DNA of 64,000 nucleotides, from the NCBI GenBank assembly GCA_021843755.1, contig JAKBWB010000039.1:1-64000 (forward strand). The letters run 5' to 3'. Made by a program: the position numbers and the translations under genes. A model generated the notes under the pieces. That model saw nothing but the letters and a program-made list of their open reading frames with translations. It searched no databases and had not been told where the DNA came from. This document shows positions 18,872 through 27,500 of this stretch, in pieces; the first letter of the stretch is position 1; each line of letters opens with the position of its first letter. Source of the DNA: Pseudomonadota bacterium. GTDB taxonomy: Bacteria > Pseudomonadota > Gammaproteobacteria > Steroidobacterales > Steroidobacteraceae.

Positions 18872-19906
18872 ATGGCAGCACCCAAGAAAGCCGCACCCGC
18901 CCGCACCCGCCCTGCCCGGGAAACCCGGCGCGCGAACACCCCGCGCCGCCGGGGCAAGCTTGCGCCCGGGAAACAGCCCAGAGGCCTTGCCGCAACCCAG
19001 ATTGCTCTCGCTCTGGACAGTCCGGAGGTGGCGCCCCTCGCCGAAGCGGTGCGCGGCGCCGGCGGCGCGCCGATTGGTGCGTATCGCGAGCCGCTGAACG
19101 GCCGGGAGATGCTGCTGGCCACCCTGCCGCTCGCCGCGCTGCAACCCACGCCCTTTCAGCGCGATTTGTCGCCGGCACATGCGCAGCGCCTCGCGCAGCG
19201 CATCGGGCAGACCGGCGCATTCCTCGATCCGCTGATCGTGGTCCGTGCTCCCGACGGCCGGCTCTGGAGCCCGAACGGACGGCATCGGCTGGCGGCGGCC
19301 AAGGTACTCGGATTGCGCCAGGTCACGGTCCTGATCTGCCCGGACCCTGCGCTCGCCTACCGCATCCTGGCCCTCAATACCGAGAAGGCGCACAACCTGC
19401 GCGATCGAAGTCTGGAAGTGATCCGGATGGCGCGCGGCCTCGCGCAGCAGCCGGGCCGTGCGAGCGAGCAGACCTGGGCCGAGCAGTTCGAGGCGCCGGA
19501 GCTGCTGACGCTCGGCCTGCTGTACGAGGGCTCCGGACGCTTCGCCGGCGGCGCCTACAGCGCGTTCTTGCGGAAAGTGGACCGCTTCAGCGACCGGCCG
19601 CTGGCGGCCAGTCTGCGCGAGCGCCAGAACTTCGCGGCACGGCTGCTGGCGATCGACACCGACGTCAAGCGCATCGTCACGGGCCTGCAGGCCCGCGGGT
19701 TCCGCTCGCCGTATCTGCGCAATTACGTGGTTGCGCGCATCAATCCGGTGCGCTTCCTGAAGCCGCGCAAAGCCGGGGCGGCCCCGCTGATGCCCATGCC
19801 CCAGGCGCTGACCCGCATGGCCGCCGCCGCCCGCGCGTTCAAGCTCGATTCGGTCTCACACCGTGACCTCGCCTGGATCGCGGTCGGCGCGGCCACCGAG
19901 GAATGA
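18872..19906 (+). CDS. Orphan ParB N-terminal-domain protein
   Basis: This 344-residue protein starts with a basic, Ala/Arg/Pro-rich tail (residues 1-45). A ParB/Srx-type domain follows, with LLATLPLAALQPTPFQRDLS, ARLAQRIGQTGAFLDPLIVV and the nucleotide-binding box NGRHRLAAAKVLG (about residues 127-139). A helical C-terminal region ends the protein. In ParB family proteins the equivalent G-E-R-R-x-x-A box binds CTP; here the first position is Asn and the second Gly-Arg-His. There is no ParA partner and no parS-like repeat nearby, so it is not the chromosomal segregation ParB. It may be a transcription or genome-maintenance factor. It meets the binding-protein gene end-to-end with 18 bp between. 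Confidence 0.7.
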   Translation: MAAPKKAAPARTRPARETRRANTPRRRGKLAPGKQPRGLAATQIALALDSPEVAPLAEAVRGAGGAPIGAYREPLNGREMLLATLPLAALQPTPFQRDLSPAHAQRLAQRIGQTGAFLDPLIVVRAPDGRLWSPNGRHRLAAAKVLGLRQVTVLICPDPALAYRILALNTEKAHNLRDRSLEVIRMARGLAQQPGRASEQTWAEQFEAPELLTLGLLYEGSGRFAGGAYSAFLRKVDRFSDRPLAASLRERQNFAARLLAIDTDVKRIVTGLQARGFRSPYLRNYVVARINPVRFLKPRKAGAAPLMPMPQALTRMAAAARAFKLDSVSHRDLAWIAVGAATEE

Positions 19907-19924
19907 CCGGCCCCGTCCTCCGCC

Positions 19925-21478
19925 TCAGCGCAGGTGTGCCGCGTGCGCCAGCCACCTCGCGGCCTGGCGCGGCGTGCGTTTGTCGTTGCGGCGGTCCACC
20001 AGGAAATTGGCGTGGCGCATCAGGCCGATCGGAATATGGTTGATCAACGGCTCGAGCGCCCGGCGCAGCGCCGGATTGCGAGCGGCGCGCGGGGACAGCA
20101 GGATCACCGCATCGTACGGCGGGATCACGTGCAGGGGATCCTTCAGCAGCACGAGATGATCCTCGGCGATGCGCCCGTCGCTGGAGAAGGCCGCGATGAC
20201 GTTGACCGCACCGCTCATCAGCGCGTGATACATGAACGCGGGCTCGTATTGGCGCAAGGCCCGGAAATGCAGCCCATAACGCCGTTTCAGATCGTGCCAG
20301 ACCGGGCGCGCGAAGAACTCCAGATCGCCACCGAGGGCAAACCGCGGGGCGAAACGCGCCAGATCAGCGACGGTGCGAATGCCGAGCGCGGCGGCCCGAC
20401 GGCGCCGCATTGCCAGCACGTAGGCATTCTCGTAGCCGAGCGGCCCGAGCAGCACGATGCCGTACCGGCGGCGCAGCTCGGTGCGCAGCTCGCTCAGCAG
20501 CTTCGCGCGCGGCGGGTCGCTGCTGTGATGCAAGTCATCGTGCCACACAGTGCCGGTGTAATCGACGTACACGCTGAGCTCGTTGGCCGCGAGCGCCTGG
20601 AAAGCCAGTCTCGAGCCCAGGCCCGTGCGCTCCGTCACCGGGTAACCCTCGGCCCGCAGCCGGCTGGAGATCAGCGCCGCGAGAATGTATTGCTCCGTGA
20701 AGTTCTTTGCGCCGACCACGAAACCCGCCCGCCGGCTCCCGGTGAGCGGCACGGCGGCCGCGGCCGCCACACCCGCAACCAACAGGCACAGGCCCAGCCA
20801 CGCGAGCCGCGGGCGGCGGTGCGCCAGGCCGAATGCGATCAGCGCCAACAGCTGGTCGGTCACCAGGGCCAGCGCGACGGCCGCCCCGCACCCGAACAAT
20901 ACCCAGACCCAGTTCGCCAGCTGCAATCCGGTGAAGATGTAATTGCCGAGGGTGGTCTGGCCGACCGACGTCGCCAGGGTCGCCGTGCCGATCACCCACA
21001 CGGCCGAGGTCCGCAGGCCCGCCATCAGCATCGGCGCGGCCAGCGGCAACTCCACGCGCCACAGACGTTGCCGGCTCGTCATGCCCACCCCGTGCGCGGC
21101 CTGCACTATGGCCGGATCCAGGCTCACAACAGCGGTCACGCCGTTGCGCAGGATCGGCAGGATCGAATAGAGCGTCAGCGCCAGGAGCGAGGGCAGGAAG
21201 CCGAGCGCCTGGAACCGCACGCCAAACAGACGGCCGGTCAGCCGGGACAGACCCAACAGCAACGGATAGAACAGCGCCAGCAGCGCGATGCTCGGCACCG
21301 TCTGGATGAGGCTGGCGGCCGCAAGGACGGGCCAGCGCAACCGCGCGCTGTGGCGCGCCGCGATGAGCAACGGCACGCTCAATGCGACGCCGAGCGCGAG
21401 AGCCGCCGCGCTGAGCAGAACGTGCTGGCTGAGATACTCCGGCAGAACGGCCAGCGCCGAGCGCAACGGGTCACTCAC
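19925..21478 (-). CDS. Fused ABC permease/substrate-binding protein for a betaine-like compound (OpuB/EgtU type)
   Basis: A GTG start at 21478, overlapping the 3' end of the ATPase gene, gives 517 residues. The N-terminal half is a permease: six helices with the coupling motif VVSLDPAIVQAAHGVGMTSRQRLWRVELPLAAPMLMAGLRTSAVW and GNYIFTGLQ. After further helices, the C-terminal half (from about residue 255) is an OpuAC-type binding domain beginning VVGAKNFTEQYILAALISSRL. It continues with ELSVYVDYTGTVWHD and DGRIAEDHLVLLKDP. This one-chain arrangement is known from glycine betaine/choline/carnitine and ergothioneine importers. It forms an importer with the ATPase encoded upstream. Which quaternary amine it binds cannot be read off the sequence. 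Confidence 0.85.
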   Translation of the reverse strand: MSDPLRSALAVLPEYLSQHVLLSAAALALGVALSVPLLIAARHSARLRWPVLAAASLIQTVPSIALLALFYPLLLGLSRLTGRLFGVRFQALGFLPSLLALTLYSILPILRNGVTAVVSLDPAIVQAAHGVGMTSRQRLWRVELPLAAPMLMAGLRTSAVWVIGTATLATSVGQTTLGNYIFTGLQLANWVWVLFGCGAAVALALVTDQLLALIAFGLAHRRPRLAWLGLCLLVAGVAAAAAVPLTGSRRAGFVVGAKNFTEQYILAALISSRLRAEGYPVTERTGLGSRLAFQALAANELSVYVDYTGTVWHDDLHHSSDPPRAKLLSELRTELRRRYGIVLLGPLGYENAYVLAMRRRRAAALGIRTVADLARFAPRFALGGDLEFFARPVWHDLKRRYGLHFRALRQYEPAFMYHALMSGAVNVIAAFSSDGRIAEDHLVLLKDPLHVIPPYDAVILLSPRAARNPALRRALEPLINHIPIGLMRHANFLVDRRNDKRTPRQAARWLAHAAHLR

Positions 21479-22247
21479 GCGCGGCGCGCTCCTCGAGCAG
21501 CGCGCGCACGCGCTCGGCCTGCCGCCGCGGCATGTCCATGAGCGTGCGCACGGCGGGGTCCGGATGGCCGGCGAGCAGCTCGTGCGGCTCGCCATCGGCC
21601 ACGACACGCCCGCGGCGCATCACGCAGATCCGATCGGCGAGCAGCACCGCTTCCAGGATGTCATGAGTCACCATGACCGTCGTCAATCGCATGCTTTCAT
21701 GGAGCCGCCGGCATTCCGTGCCGAGTCCATCGCGCGTGACCGGGTCGAGCGCCCCGAACGGCTCGTCCATCAGCACGATGGCCGGCCGCGCCGCGAGCGC
21801 CCGGGCGATGCCGACCCGCTGGCGCTGGCCGCCGGAGAGCTCCGCGGGCCTGCGCGTCAGAAAGGTGCGGGGCAGGCGGACCAGATCGATCAGCTCCTCG
21901 ACGCGGGCGCGGATCGCCTCCTCCGGCCATCCCGCCAACCGCGGCGTGATCCCGATGTTCTGCGCAATACTCAGGTGCGGAAACAGTCCGACCCCCTGGA
22001 ACACGTAGCCGATGCGGCGGCGCAGCTCGTGCGGCGCAACCGACCGCACCGGCTCGCCGTTGATATACACCTCGCCCGCCTCAGGCTCGATCAGACGGTT
22101 GATGGTCTTCAGCAGCGTCGTCTTGCCCGAGCCCGAATCGCCCACGATGGCCACGAACGTGCGCGCCGGAACCTCGAGGCTGACGTCCCGGACGGCATAA
22201 CTGGCGCCGCCGTCGAAAGTCTTGCAGACCCCCCGCAGCGCGATCAC
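21471..22247 (-). CDS. ABC transporter ATPase of the betaine-type importer
   Basis: This 258-residue nucleotide-binding subunit has Walker A GDSGSGKTTLLKTINRL, the Q-loop region GYVFQGVGLFPHLSIAQNIG, the signature LSGGQRQRVGIARAL, Walker B AIVLMDEPFGALD and the switch His in TVMVTHDILEAVLLADRI. GYVFQ and the conserved LFPHLSIAQNI resemble ProV/OpuBA-type ATPases. There are no C-terminal CBS domains, so the ionic-strength sensing known from OpuA is absent. It overlaps the methyltransferase stop by four bases (ATGA) and the permease start by eight. All three genes are therefore translated from one message. Confidence 0.93.
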   Translation of the reverse strand: MIALRGVCKTFDGGASYAVRDVSLEVPARTFVAIVGDSGSGKTTLLKTINRLIEPEAGEVYINGEPVRSVAPHELRRRIGYVFQGVGLFPHLSIAQNIGITPRLAGWPEEAIRARVEELIDLVRLPRTFLTRRPAELSGGQRQRVGIARALAARPAIVLMDEPFGALDPVTRDGLGTECRRLHESMRLTTVMVTHDILEAVLLADRICVMRRGRVVADGEPHELLAGHPDPAVRTLMDMPRRQAERVRALLEERAARE

Positions 22248-23182
22248 GAGGGAACGCGCATCACCTGAGCGTCCGCGCCCCGTCCAACGCGCACGTACCG
22301 CGTGCCGATGGTGCGATTGCGGCCGCTCACCACCGTGACGATCTTCGCAAGCGGCGCCGCTTCGACATCCGCGCGCGGGCGCGACAGAAACAGCTCCGCC
22401 TGGAAGCGTCCTTCGGCCTCGAGTCCCCGAGTGTCGATGTTGAGCTTCTCGAGCGTCGTCAGACAGTCGGTGAATTCCTTGACGTCACGAAAGCGCCGCT
22501 GCACGAACGTGGCTCCGGCCAGCTTCTCGGTCACCAGTCCGCGCTTGCCGAGCTCGGCGGCGATCCGCTCGTAGGGAAACATCCGCAGCACGAATGACAC
22601 CACCCACGGCGGCTCGGCGGCGCAATCGAGAATCGACTTGAAGGTGCGTTCGGTCACGTAACCGACACAGCCGGTCGAGAGCACCACGTCGACCTTGCGC
22701 AGGGACTCGCGGTCCTGCGGGCCCGGCTCGCCGCGTTCGAAGTTGGCGACCACTCCCGCCTCGAGCAGACCGACCGCCACCGCGTAACGCACCGCCGGCG
22801 CCGACACGTCGAGTCCGATGAAGCGCGCCGGGCCGATCTGCGGCCAACTTGCGTAATAGTTGCGATCGAGGCGCGCCAGATCGTCCGCGCTGAGCGCCGC
22901 CATCTCGGGATTGGCGTAGCGGCGGCGCAGCACGCGGACACTGAGCGGGAAGCGGTGCACGGCAGCGTTGATGCCGTATGAGCAGCCCAGGTCGAGAACG
23001 GTGGCGTCCGTTCCGGTGCGCTTGTACCGCGCGGCCAGAATCTGCCGGATGATCGGCTCGGCGACGTCCGGAATCATGTAATCCAGCGCCCCCAGCACCG
23101 AGAAGTAGGCGCGCGGATCGGGTTGGTCATAGATGTTGTCGAAATTCGCCTTCGACGCGTTGAGCGTGGCGAATTGCTGCAT
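22244..23182 (-). CDS. Class I SAM-dependent methyltransferase, substrate unknown
   Basis: An ATG at 23182 behind a strong AAGGAGA site gives 312 residues beginning MQQFATLNASKANFDNIYD. The Rossmann SAM-binding motif I is VLDLGCSYGINAAV (about residues 60-73); FIGLDVSAPAVRYAV and VDVVLSTGCVGYVTERTF are the later motifs. SKANFDNIYDxPDPRAYF occurs in a group of stand-alone methyltransferases without assigned reaction. It is the first gene of a three-gene operon with a betaine-type importer and lies downstream of a MarR regulator and an AT-rich palindrome. The context suggests that it modifies, or makes, a methylated amine or thione handled by the transporter. That is inference. Confidence 0.8.
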   Translation of the reverse strand: MQQFATLNASKANFDNIYDQPDPRAYFSVLGALDYMIPDVAEPIIRQILAARYKRTGTDATVLDLGCSYGINAAVHRFPLSVRVLRRRYANPEMAALSADDLARLDRNYYASWPQIGPARFIGLDVSAPAVRYAVAVGLLEAGVVANFERGEPGPQDRESLRKVDVVLSTGCVGYVTERTFKSILDCAAEPPWVVSFVLRMFPYERIAAELGKRGLVTEKLAGATFVQRRFRDVKEFTDCLTTLEKLNIDTRGLEAEGRFQAELFLSRPRADVEAAPLAKIVTVVSGRNRTIGTRYVRVGRGADAQVMRVPS

Positions 23183-23279
23183 TGATTTTCTCCTTGACGA
23201 ACGAGCGGGCAACCCCCGGCACCGATCGTTTGGATGCCCAGGCAGCCGCTCCAGTTGGCCGCCAGAGACCATCATGGTA

Positions 23280-23299
23280 ATATATTTGGCCGAATATAT
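23280..23299. promoter_or_regulatory. AT-rich palindrome, likely MarR-type operator
   Basis: ATATATTTGGCCGAATATAT is symmetric in 9 of 10 base pairs per arm and stands out from the GC-rich surroundings. It lies between the MarR gene and the methyltransferase, about 100 bp upstream of the latter. Inferred role: promoter and operator of the methyltransferase-ABC operon. Confidence 0.55.
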
Positions 23300-23370
23300 G
23301 AGGATATGAGCCCGGCGGCGCCGGCGCAACCCTCGGCGTCGCGGCAGCGCGGCCCCGGGAACGGGCCCGG

Positions 23371-23901
23371 TCACTCAACGAGCAGGCAGTCTCCGGTGGC
23401 CGTGGGAGCGGCTTGGCGCATCGCGCGAAGGAGCGTGGCGAGACTGTGGGCCAGGGTATCCAGATCGCGTGCGGCGATCCGCCGCAGCGCATCCACCAGA
23501 GGGCCGCTGTGCGGCCGTCGCGAGCGCGACAGCACCCGCGCGCCGCTCGCGGTAACGTGCAGATGCACGAGGCGCTGATCGCGGCGATCACGCGTGCGGC
23601 GGATCAAACCGCGCTCGACGAGCGCATTGACCAGGTTGCTCGCCGTGGTCTGATGCAAAGCGAGCCGGCGGGCGAGCGCATTGACGGTGATGCCGGTGGC
23701 GAGCGAGACCTCGGCCAGCGCCCACAACTGCGAGCCGGCGATGCCGGTGGCGCGACGGATGCGGCTGTCGTGCCGGCGGGCCGAGCCAACCACGGTACGC
23801 AGATCCTGTAGCGTGTGCAGCTCGAGCGCCGCTCGGCGCGCGTGCGTCATGGCCGGTGTCGGCAATGCCGCGGGCTTGCTGGAGCGGGATGATTGACGCA
23901 T
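23371..23901 (-). CDS. MarR family transcriptional regulator
   Basis: From the ATG at 23901 the product has 176 residues. The winged helix reads SQLWALAEVSLATGITVNALARRLALHQTTASNLVNALVERGLIRR, with the wing RTRDRRDQRLVHLHVTASG (about residues 60-125). Flanking helices would dimerise. MarR proteins usually repress and are released by small molecules. It is encoded on the same strand as, and 188 bp upstream of, the methyltransferase/ABC operon, with an AT-rich palindrome between. Control of that operon is the natural inference. An in-frame upstream extension of about 90 codons is open but compositionally unlike a conserved N-terminus. Confidence 0.82.
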   Translation of the reverse strand: MRQSSRSSKPAALPTPAMTHARRAALELHTLQDLRTVVGSARRHDSRIRRATGIAGSQLWALAEVSLATGITVNALARRLALHQTTASNLVNALVERGLIRRTRDRRDQRLVHLHVTASGARVLSRSRRPHSGPLVDALRRIAARDLDTLAHSLATLLRAMRQAAPTATGDCLLVE

Positions 23902-24231
23902 GACCCAACGTGTGACGGCGCGCCTCCAGGGCGTGAAGCGCGCAAGGGTAGCTTGCCGACGGGCCCGGTACAACGGCGCAGCGGTTGCGCCGGTGCCTGA
24001 GCGCCTCAAGACTGCGTCACGGGATTCACGCACGCATGCCGGCGCGAGCCAGGCGCTGTGCGGCGGCCTGCGCGACCCGGCCCGTGAGCGGCGGATCCCG
24101 TGCTTCACTTCGCCGCACCCCAAGTCCGGCGACCGGGGATCCGATCGGGGCCGCAAGGCTATCCAGGCCTCGAGCTGAACCAAAATACGCCCTGAAATTT
24201 CCTCTATCGCTCGAAAACCGCCTCACCGGCA
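23902..24231. other. Intergenic, no gene recognised
   Basis: This 330-bp stretch lies between the MarR start and the gltB promoter. Open frames on both strands read as Arg/Pro/Ala-rich shadow sequence. A locally AT-rich patch near 24178-24215 precedes the gltB promoter and may be an upstream activating region. Confidence 0.5.
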
Positions 24232-24259
24232 TTGACCGGCGGGTGTAGACGGATATGAT
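24232..24259 (+). promoter_or_regulatory. Predicted sigma-70 promoter of gltB
   Basis: TTGACC (24232-24237), a 16-bp spacer and TATGAT (24254-24259) match the sigma-70 consensus well. The AT-richer DNA upstream supports it. Transcription would begin near 24266 and leave a leader of about 300 bases before gltB. Confidence 0.6.
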
Positions 24260-24301
24260 CGGATACATATCGGCGGCATTGAGCGCAGTGGCTGTCCCGG
24301 G

Positions 24302-24560
24302 CCCCCGTGGCGGGGGTAGGGCGCGCGCCAACCGCCCCAATCATCTCGAGACATGCGGGAGCCGCCGGCCTCGCGCATCCCCGGACCCCCGGGGCTGTCG
24401 GCCGGTGCAATGGATCACGCGCCCGCGAGCAGAACCCAGCAGTTCGCCATGCCGGCGAGCGGACGGGAGGCGGCTTCGGCCGGCCCTCCCGCCCGAATCC
24501 GGCAGGAGAGCGCTGGGACGACCCGGCGAAGGGCTACCTCGGGTAGCCTGGGCCGGATTC
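24302..24560 (+). ncRNA. Highly structured gltB leader, candidate cis-regulatory RNA
   Basis: The leader holds a chain of perfect or near-perfect helices. CCCCCG/CGGGGG is at 24302-24316 and CCCCGG/CCGGGG at 24379-24394. An 11-bp helix closed by a C(UUCG)G tetraloop, with a two-base bulge, is at 24464-24491. Then comes a three-way junction at 24495-24560: outer stem GAATCCGGC/GCCGGATTC (9 bp), a hairpin GCTGGG/CCCGGC with loop ACGA, and a hairpin GGCTACC/GGTAGCC with loop TCG. The junction ends nine bases before the gltB start, so folding could limit ribosome access. I cannot match it to a known riboswitch class. High GC makes chance helices more likely, which lowers confidence. Confidence 0.4.
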
Positions 24561-24568
24561 ACCAACCG

Positions 24569-27500
24569 ATGAGGCCGATCATGCGACATCAGCGCCGCCG
24601 CGCTGCGGCGCGCTCGCCCCGGGTCGCCCCCGGGCCGGCGCGCCGCCCCCGGAATGCCCCCGCGAAACAGGGGCTCTACGATCCGTGGTACGAGCACGAG
24701 GCGTGCGGCGTCGGCTTTGTGGTCGACATCAAGGGACGCAAGTCCCACCGCATCCTCGAGCAGGGGATCGAGGTGCTGCGCAATCTCGAGCACCGCGGCG
24801 CCTGCGGCTGCGAGACGAACACCGGGGACGGCGCCGGGGTGCTCATCCAGATGCCGCACGCGTTCCTGCGCGACATTGCCCGGCGCAATCACCTCGCCCT
24901 GCCGGGCCCGGGCGAGTACGGCAGCGGCCTGATCTTCCTGCCGCGCAACCCCACCCTGCGCCGGCGCATCGTCGAGACGTTCGAGCACATCGTGCAGTCC
25001 GAGGGACAGGTCCTGCTCGGCTGGCGCACCGTGCCGACGAACAACTCCACACTCGGGGAGACCGCCAAGTCCGGCGAGCCGTTCATCCGCCAGGTATTCA
25101 TCGGGCGCGGGGCACAGGTGCGTGACGAGCTGGAGTTCGAGCGCAAGCTCTTCATCATCAGAAAGCGCGCCTACAGCGAGATCCGCGCCTCCACCATCGA
25201 CGGCGCCGAACACTGGTATATCTGCAGCCTCTCGCACAAGACCATCGTCTACAAGGGCATGCTGCTCACCGAGCAGCTCCCGCAGTATTACCCGGACCTG
25301 AACGACCCGGCGATCGAGACCGCCCTCGCTCTGGTGCACTCGCGCTTCAGCACCAACACGTTTCCCAGCTGGGACCGCGCCCATCCGTACCGTTATCTGG
25401 CGCACAACGGCGAGATCAACACGCTGCGCGGCAACTTCAACTGGATGAAGGCGCGCGAGGCGCTGTTCGACTCCGACCTGTTCGGCGCGGACACGCCGAA
25501 GATCCTGCCGGTGGTCAATCCCAACGGCAGCGATTCGGCCATGCTCGACAACACGCTCGAGCTGCTGGTGCTCTCCGGTCGCCCGCTGGCGCACGCCATG
25601 ATGATGCTGATTCCCGAGCCGTGGTCGAACCACCAGAGCATGGACGAGGACCGCCGCGCCTTCTATCAGTATCACTCGAGCCTGATGGAACCCTGGGACG
25701 GACCCGCCTCGATCGCCTTCACCGATGGCAAGCAGATCGGCGCGGTGCTCGACCGCAACGGCCTGCGCCCGTCGCGCTACTACGTGACGCGCGATGATCT
25801 GGTCATCATGGCCTCCGAGGCCGGCGTACTCGAGGTGGCGCCCGAGAATGTCGTGCAGAAGGGCCGGTTGCAGCCGGGCCGGATGTTCCTGGTCGACACC
25901 GAGCAAGGCCGCATCATCGACGATGCGGAAATCAAGCGCGGGATCGTGACCCGCCATCCGTACCGGCAGTGGCTCGACCGGCACCTGGTGCGCCTGGAGG
26001 ACCTGCCCGCGGGCGAGCCGACGGACATGGCGCTCGAGGCGCGCGCGCTGCTGGCGCGTCAGACGGCCTTCGGCTACACGTTCGAGGACCAGCGGGTGCT
26101 GCTCGAGCCGATGGCCAGGAACGGCGTCGAGGCGGTCGGCTCGATGGGCAACGACACGCCGCTCGCGGTGCTGTCGGAGCGGCCGCGCCTGCTTTACGAC
26201 TACTTCAAACAGCTGTTCGCGCAGGTGACCAATCCGCCGATCGACTGCATCCGCGAGGAGTTGATCACCGCCTCGGAGGTGTGGCTCGGCTCGGAGGGCA
26301 ATCTGCTGCGGCCGCAACCGGCCGACTGCCGGCGCCTCGAACTCAAGGGCCCGATCCTCACCAACGAGGAGTTCGCTCAGGTTCGGCGCCTGGCGCTGCC
26401 CGGTCTGAAGGTTGGGAGCCTTTCGATCCTGTTCCGCGCCACGCGCGGGGAGAAGGGCCTGATCAAGTCGATGGAAGAGTTGTGCCTGGCCGCGCGGCGC
26501 ATGATCGAGGACGAAGAAGTCAATATCCTGGTGCTGAGCGACCGCGGCGTGTCGCGGGAGTTCGCCGCGGTACCGGCGCTGCTCGCCGTGAGCGGCCTGC
26601 ACCATTTCCTGATCCGCGAGGGTCTGCGCACCCGAGTCAGCATCGTGCTCGAGACCGGCGAGGCGCGCGAAGTGCATCACTTCGCGCTGCTGATCGGCTA
26701 CGGTTGCTCGGCGGTGAACCCGTACCTGGCGTTCGAGACGCTCGATCACATGATCCGCGAGGGGCTCGTCACGAACGTGGACACCACGCTCGCCTGCCGC
26801 AACTTCGTCAAGGCCGCGACCAAGGGCGTGATCAAGGTGATGTCCAAGATGGGCATCTCGGCGATCCAGAGCTACCACGGCGCGCAGGTATTCGAGGCCG
26901 TCGGCCTGCGCCAGGACGTGATCGACCAGTACTTCACTTGGACCGCCTCGCGCATCGGCGGCATCGGCATGGAAACCATCGCCCAGGAAGTGCTCGCCCG
27001 GCACCGCGCGGCGTTTCCCGCGCGCGGTGACGTGCGCACGCTCGACACCGGCGGCCGGTACCAGTGGCGCGCCGGCGGCGAGCACCATCTGTTCAACCCC
27101 GAAACCATCCACCGGCTGCAGAAGGCGGTGCGCACCGGCAGCTACGCGACCTACCGCTCGTATGCCCGGCTGATCGACGAGCAGACGACGAGTGTCGGCA
27201 CGCTGCGCGGGCTGCTGGAGTTCGTCCCGTTCGAATCGGTGCCGCTCGAGGAAGTCGAGCCCATCGAGAGCATCCTGCGGCGCTTCAAGACCGGTGCGAT
27301 CTCCTATGGCGCGATCGGCCAGGAGGCGCACGAGACGCTGGCGGTGGCCATGAACCGCATCGGCGGCAAGAGCAACACCGGCGAGGGCGGCGAGGATCCG
27401 GCGCGCTACCGTCCGGAGGCGAACGGCGACTCGAAGACGAGCGCCATCAAGCAGGTGGCCTCGGGACGCTTCGGCGTGACCAGCGAGTATCTGGTCAACG

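Noticed and set aside
24495-24560. A glycine or S-adenosylhomocysteine riboswitch in the gltB leader
   Set aside because: AGGAGAGCGCTG and GCGAAGGG look superficially similar to parts of those aptamers, but the other conserved pieces (CUCUCAGGC for glycine; the GGCGCUC pseudoknot strand for SAH) are missing.
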